The translations under genes were made by a program, and so were the position numbers. DNA of 64,000 nucleotides from Natronorubrum thiooxidans (GTDB lineage: Archaea > Halobacteriota > Halobacteria > Halobacteriales > Natrialbaceae), in contig NZ_FTNR01000011.1 in the NCBI RefSeq assembly GCF_900156475.1, positions 1-64,000 of the forward strand, read 5' to 3'. The notes below the pieces were generated by a model. The model worked only from the letters and a program-made list of their open reading frames with translations. It did not search any database and was not told where the DNA came from. Positions 60,573-64,000 of this stretch are shown one piece after another (the first letter of the stretch is position 1; every line of letters starts with the position of its first letter).

Positions 60573-61529
60573 ATGACCACATCTTTGGTGACAGGTGCTG
60601 CTGGATTTATCGGCTCGAATCTCGTACGAAAACTCCTTGATGAGGGCCACAACGTCCGTGGCGTCGACAACTTCGAGACTGGACGCCGACAAAACCTCGA
60701 GGGCGTTACCGACGACGAGTTCGAATTGTACGAACGCGACCTGGCGACCGACGAGCTGGCGGACGTTCTGGACGGTGTCGACTACGTCTTCCATCAGGCA
60801 GCCGTGCCATCGGTGCCACGCAGCATCGATAAGCCGCGGCTGTCGATCGAGGCGAACTGCATCGGGACGAGTGAACTCTTGCTCGCCGCGCGGGATGCAG
60901 ACGTCGAGCGGGTCGTCGTCGCAGCCTCGTCGTCGATCTACGGCTCCAGTGGCAACCTCCCGAAGCGCGAAGATCAGCCCGTCAATCCCGAGTCACCGTA
61001 CGCGCTCACAAAATACTGGACCGAAGAGCTCGCGATGCAGTTCTCGGACTTTTATGACCTCGATACGGTGGCACTGCGCTACTTCAATGTCTTCGGGCCG
61101 CGTCAGGATCCCGAGAGCGATTACGCAGCCGTCGTGCCGAAGTTCGCTCGACTGATGCTCAACGGTGAGCGACCGACGATCTACGGCGATGGCGAACAGT
61201 CGCGTGACTTCACCTACATCGAGAACGTCCTTCAGGCAAACTACAAGGCCGCAACGAGCGACGTCGGCGGCGAGATGTACAACGTGGCCTGTGGCGGCCG
61301 AGTGACGGTGAACGAACTCGTCGACGAACTGAACGACGTACTCGGAACCGATATCGAACCGCGCTACGACGATCCACGGCCTGGTGACGTCAAACACTCT
61401 CACGCCGATATTGACAAGGCGCGTGCGGACTTCGGCTACGAACCGACCGTCCAGTTCCGAGAGGGCCTCGAACGGACGGTGGAGGCTCTGCAGCAGGAAG
61501 AGGTTGAGAATACGTCGCCGACCGCGTGA
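60573..61529 (+). CDS. NAD-dependent 4-epimerase (UDP-GlcNAc/UDP-GalNAc type, WbpP/TviC-like)
   Basis: 318 residues, extended SDR. GAAGFIGSNLVRKLLDEGHN is the NAD fold; PRSIDKPRLSIEANCIGTSE then the catalytic Ser in AASSSIYGSS, and Tyr-x-x-x-Lys as SPYALTKYWTEELA. NVFGPRQDP and the C-terminal PRPGDVKHSHADIDKARADF are typical of UDP-GlcNAc C4 epimerases. It probably interconverts UDP-GlcNAc and UDP-GalNAc or their uronates. Its own leaderless promoter separates it from the GT4 gene. Confidence 0.85.
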   Translation: MTTSLVTGAAGFIGSNLVRKLLDEGHNVRGVDNFETGRRQNLEGVTDDEFELYERDLATDELADVLDGVDYVFHQAAVPSVPRSIDKPRLSIEANCIGTSELLLAARDADVERVVVAASSSIYGSSGNLPKREDQPVNPESPYALTKYWTEELAMQFSDFYDLDTVALRYFNVFGPRQDPESDYAAVVPKFARLMLNGERPTIYGDGEQSRDFTYIENVLQANYKAATSDVGGEMYNVACGGRVTVNELVDELNDVLGTDIEPRYDDPRPGDVKHSHADIDKARADFGYEPTVQFREGLERTVEALQQEEVENTSPTA

Positions 61530-61597
61530 ACGGCGGCTCTGATGGCTGACCGCGCTGCGTGTGGATCTCGTCGAAGCAGTTCGGTCGGTGACCGAAG

Positions 61598-62926
61598 CTA
61601 CTTTCGCTCGTTTCGAGGGAACTGTTTATACTCGGAGAGATCGAGTTCGTCAGCTTCCTCGACGGTATCTGACTTAGTCGGTGTAGGTTCGTTTGCTTCT
61701 TCTCGAGCGTAGAGTGGGGCTACGCGAGTAGTGTACTCGTCTCGGAGTCGATCAGTCGCTGCCTCGAGTTGGCCCTCGAACCGTTCGGCGAGGCCAATCC
61801 CACCGAAGAGGAACAGGACCCAGATGATCGGTTGGCGTTGTCGGACCGACGTGCCCACGTTGACGCTGATGAAGCCGTAAATCACGACGAACGTGAGGAA
61901 TCCGGCGATGAGCGCGACGGTCGCTGGCAGCTGCCGCTTTCGCATGTACCAGACGCCGAAGGCGGCGAAAACGGTGTAAGCCATCGCGACGAGTCCCTCG
62001 AGCGAGACGATCAGATCGATCGGCGTCTCGACCATCCAGGGAAACGGGACGTACAGGAAGTAGATTGCGCCGACTGGGGCGAACGCGACCACGCCCGTGA
62101 GTGTCTCCGGAAGGTGGTCGATGAGATAGCCTGTTCGTGCACCCCGTTCCTGTTCTCGGATTCGAGCCGCACGGGAGAAAATGATGAAGTCCAGGAACCC
62201 CTCATTACCTCTATGACCACGATAAATCGTATCGACAAAAAAATCTAGCAGGTAGTTGAAGTATAGGTAGTACGAAGCGGGGACTGCCGCGACGATCAGG
62301 GCGGCACATTCTCGCCGCCATTGGACGATATAAAAGGCCATACCGACGGCAAGCGTCGCCGCGTACACCGGTGAATTCTCAAAACGTAGGATTCCAGCAA
62401 ACCCAACTGCTAAGAGTGCGACACCAACTCGGACTGTTGGATGCCCTTGTCCGGGGATGATTACCAGTCTAACCGATGTCGTAAGACCAACTATAATTGC
62501 CGTATCGCGAAGAATGGTTGATTGGATCGCGACAAAACTGGGGAAGATGAGCAGTGGTATAGCTGCAAGCAACCCAGCAGTCGGGGAGTGGTAATGAGCA
62601 GCAATTAGATAGACGTTGTAGACAGCTAATGCGCCCAGAGCAGCCGTAAAGAGCTGTGCATAGATTTCACTCGGCCCTGGCAGAAGCCAGAACGGGGAAA
62701 GAAATACACCCCATGTTTCGTAAGCACCTAATGAAGTTAAGGCTTCAATTACCGGGATTTCACCGGTTGCAATCCGTTCTGCCCTCTTTGCATACCCTAC
62801 CGTATCTGACCCATGATCAGGGTTCAGGTTAGTGAGGTTGGTTACTACAATCCCGCAGAGTCGGATAATAAAGGCGAGAATTAACACTGTAATTGATCCA
62901 AGGGTTTTCTGGTCCCACGACATCAT
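61598..62926 (-). CDS. Polytopic membrane protein, glycan polymerase or GT39-like
   Basis: 442 residues starting MMSWDQKTLGSITVLILAFI, with about 11 helices and a charged cytoplasmic C terminus (~400-442). Extracytoplasmic loop after helix 1 holds NPDHGSDTVGYAKRAERIAT, with the Asp pair and Tyr/Lys seen in GT-C/PMT-like enzymes. It may be a lipid-linked sugar transferase or a Wzy-like polymerase; motifs do not discriminate. ATG 62926 is chosen because ttaattaa near 62973-62980 predicts a TSS near 62949, which excludes the first ATG at 62962. Opposite direction to the epimerase. Confidence 0.7.
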   Translation of the reverse strand: MMSWDQKTLGSITVLILAFIIRLCGIVVTNLTNLNPDHGSDTVGYAKRAERIATGEIPVIEALTSLGAYETWGVFLSPFWLLPGPSEIYAQLFTAALGALAVYNVYLIAAHYHSPTAGLLAAIPLLIFPSFVAIQSTILRDTAIIVGLTTSVRLVIIPGQGHPTVRVGVALLAVGFAGILRFENSPVYAATLAVGMAFYIVQWRRECAALIVAAVPASYYLYFNYLLDFFVDTIYRGHRGNEGFLDFIIFSRAARIREQERGARTGYLIDHLPETLTGVVAFAPVGAIYFLYVPFPWMVETPIDLIVSLEGLVAMAYTVFAAFGVWYMRKRQLPATVALIAGFLTFVVIYGFISVNVGTSVRQRQPIIWVLFLFGGIGLAERFEGQLEAATDRLRDEYTTRVAPLYAREEANEPTPTKSDTVEEADELDLSEYKQFPRNERK

Positions 62927-63234
62927 TATGATACTACTGGAAAGAACCAACCATATGAACATTTGGATTTCGTTAATTAATCAAGGAGTATGGAATTCTC
63001 TGGGAGGCGCAATATCTCTCTGAATAACTACGTCTGGCCAGCTTAGTGTGCACGATTCATCCTACGTCGACACTGTTGGATGACTATCACAAAACGCTAT
63101 ACTATTCGGCGTTATTCGAACTGCTCAAATAATCATAACCACGATTAATGACACCAGACAACTTTTTTAAAGTATTCGAAAAAGATGGATGGAGTCATGA
63201 CATAATGCCGAAGGACCCATATTTGAATTTAACC
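62927..63234. other. AT-rich intergenic stretch
   Basis: Contains the ttaattaa TATA-like element of the membrane-protein gene (minus strand). Composition shifts to markedly low GC that continues to the window end. No ORF of note. Confidence 0.5.
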
Positions 63235-64000
63235 CTACCGGTGGGAAGCGTATAATTCACTCAGTTCATCTCGAGCATTTCTTAATTGTTTGGTAACACC
63301 AAGTCTATCAGTTATGGGTTTCACAGGTAATTTTTTCTCAAATATATCAATTACAGGTAATCCTCTAAATCTTTTCTTTTTTCCTTTGTATGGATACCGA
63401 ATGTAATTCCCAACTACAGCACGGTCTCCGAGTTCTTCATTAATTATCGGTTCTAACCATTTTCGGTTGGTTGCATGGAGAATTTTCACCTCATATTTAG
63501 CGAAACCGCGTCCAAAGGTCCCAAAGTTATATTCTGGCGGAAGAATGGAAAATGCGACATCGGATCTGTACAGGGCTTCTCGAAAAGTTGTTTGTCCGTA
63601 TAAGTTCCCAAAACTTGTCAACTCTTCCAAATTCCCATTTTTGATCTGATCTATCTGTAATTCTTTCCATAGCGAAAAAAAGTTATCCACATTATCAGAA
63701 GCTGATTTATACGCGACTACCCCGGTGTTCAGTTCCGGCAAGGCATCCGGAATCTCTTCTGTACCGATTATGTCTCTGCCTGTTGCAAATGCAGCAGCAA
63801 TTTCAACTCGATCCAGTAAATCAAAGACAGGTGAAATATCACCTAGTATTAATGTATCTCCGTCTAGATATAGTGTCTTATCGTACGGTGTCTTGTTTAG
63901 ATTATATATTTTGTCACGAAGGTCATCGTAAGCATCAATCGTTATGACATCATCAAACAGACTTGTCTCTTTTTTGTCTTTTAATTTTGGAGTAGTAAGG
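63235..64000 (-). CDS. Glycosyltransferase, nucleotide-diphospho-sugar type (5' end outside window)
   Basis: About 255 codons to the edge, still open. The metal motif is in DKTLYLDGDTLILGDISPVF (an Asp-x-Asp pair), with later PELNTGVVAYKS, the layout of GT8/GT77-like or DUF273-like transferases that add sugars to lipids or proteins. The start lies beyond 64000. Codon use is AT-biased (aaa, gat, tta) compared with the acidic CTC/GAC-rich neighbours, suggesting recent acquisition. Likely part of the polysaccharide or N-glycan cluster. TTG at 63741 is not the real start; the frame extends upstream. Confidence 0.75.
   Translation of the reverse strand, partial: LTTPKLKDKKETSLFDDVITIDAYDDLRDKIYNLNKTPYDKTLYLDGDTLILGDISPVFDLLDRVEIAAAFATGRDIIGTEEIPDALPELNTGVVAYKSASDNVDNFFSLWKELQIDQIKNGNLEELTSFGNLYGQTTFREALYRSDVAFSILPPEYNFGTFGRGFAKYEVKILHATNRKWLEPIINEELGDRAVVGNYIRYPYKGKKKRFRGLPVIDIFEKKLPVKPITDRLGVTKQLRNARDELSELYASHR

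Noticed and set aside
1-64000. tRNA and rRNA genes
   Set aside because: I looked for cloverleaf-like arms and acceptor ends in the intergenic gaps and recognised none; a covariance-model search would be needed to be sure.

Overview
The window is chromosomal DNA of a halophilic archaeon. The proteins are very acidic, GC content is high outside a few AT-rich spots, many promoters put a TATA box about 27 bases before a start codon (leaderless transcripts), and there are Tat signals, PGF-CTERM tails and archaeal families such as PibD and a two-subunit beta-ketothiolase. The very frequent CTCGAG hexamer in coding DNA suggests a Natrialbales-type genome (Natrinema/Haloterrigena relatives), but I cannot name the species.

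Layout. 1-9.4 kb is accessory. It holds a perfect 37-bp tandem array, a small dimeric alpha/beta-barrel protein, a CPA1 antiporter, two Tat-exported DUF1254/DUF1214 paralogues, a photolyase-like gene and an MFS transporter. A third DUF1254 paralogue followed by a SulP transporter lies at 9.4-12.4 kb. The photolyase open reading frame begins with the same Tat leader, and sits behind the same ~200-bp promoter/5'UTR, as the three DUF1254 genes. It reads as a Tat-targeted photolyase made by recombination, and it also lacks the Asn next to flavin N5. 12.4-19.1 kb contains a DUF4397 protein, two decayed genes, and a membrane sulfite-oxidase-like operon with a Tat lipoprotein and a small regulator pair.

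19.2-37.6 kb is mostly conserved housekeeping DNA: methyltransferase, cupin, hisI, glmM, beta-propeller, prs, an H-NOX/V4R-like sensor, a PGF-CTERM metalloprotease, a three-gene metal-efflux operon with a 34-aa Cys-Cys-Cys protein, ileS, a Ser-type beta-ketothiolase pair and a family-4 uracil-DNA glycosylase with an acidic insert. At 38.5-40.06 kb an IS1341-type (tnpB-only) element has landed just upstream of a small membrane-protein gene. pibD and a MacB-like ABC transporter operon follow.

44.9-47.9 kb encodes glmU-like and glmS genes; with glmM at 23 kb the window holds the whole route from fructose-6-phosphate to UDP-GlcNAc. 48-55.6 kb is a loose set of secreted, coiled-coil, zinc-finger and membrane proteins with long gaps. 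From 56.4 kb to the end is a surface-polysaccharide cluster: polyprenyl-phosphate sugar transferase, nucleotide-sugar 6-dehydrogenase, GT4 glycosyltransferase, 4-epimerase, a polytopic membrane protein and a truncated glycosyltransferase in visibly AT-rich DNA. The UDP-GlcNAc genes plausibly feed this cluster. I saw no rRNA, tRNA or CRISPR array.
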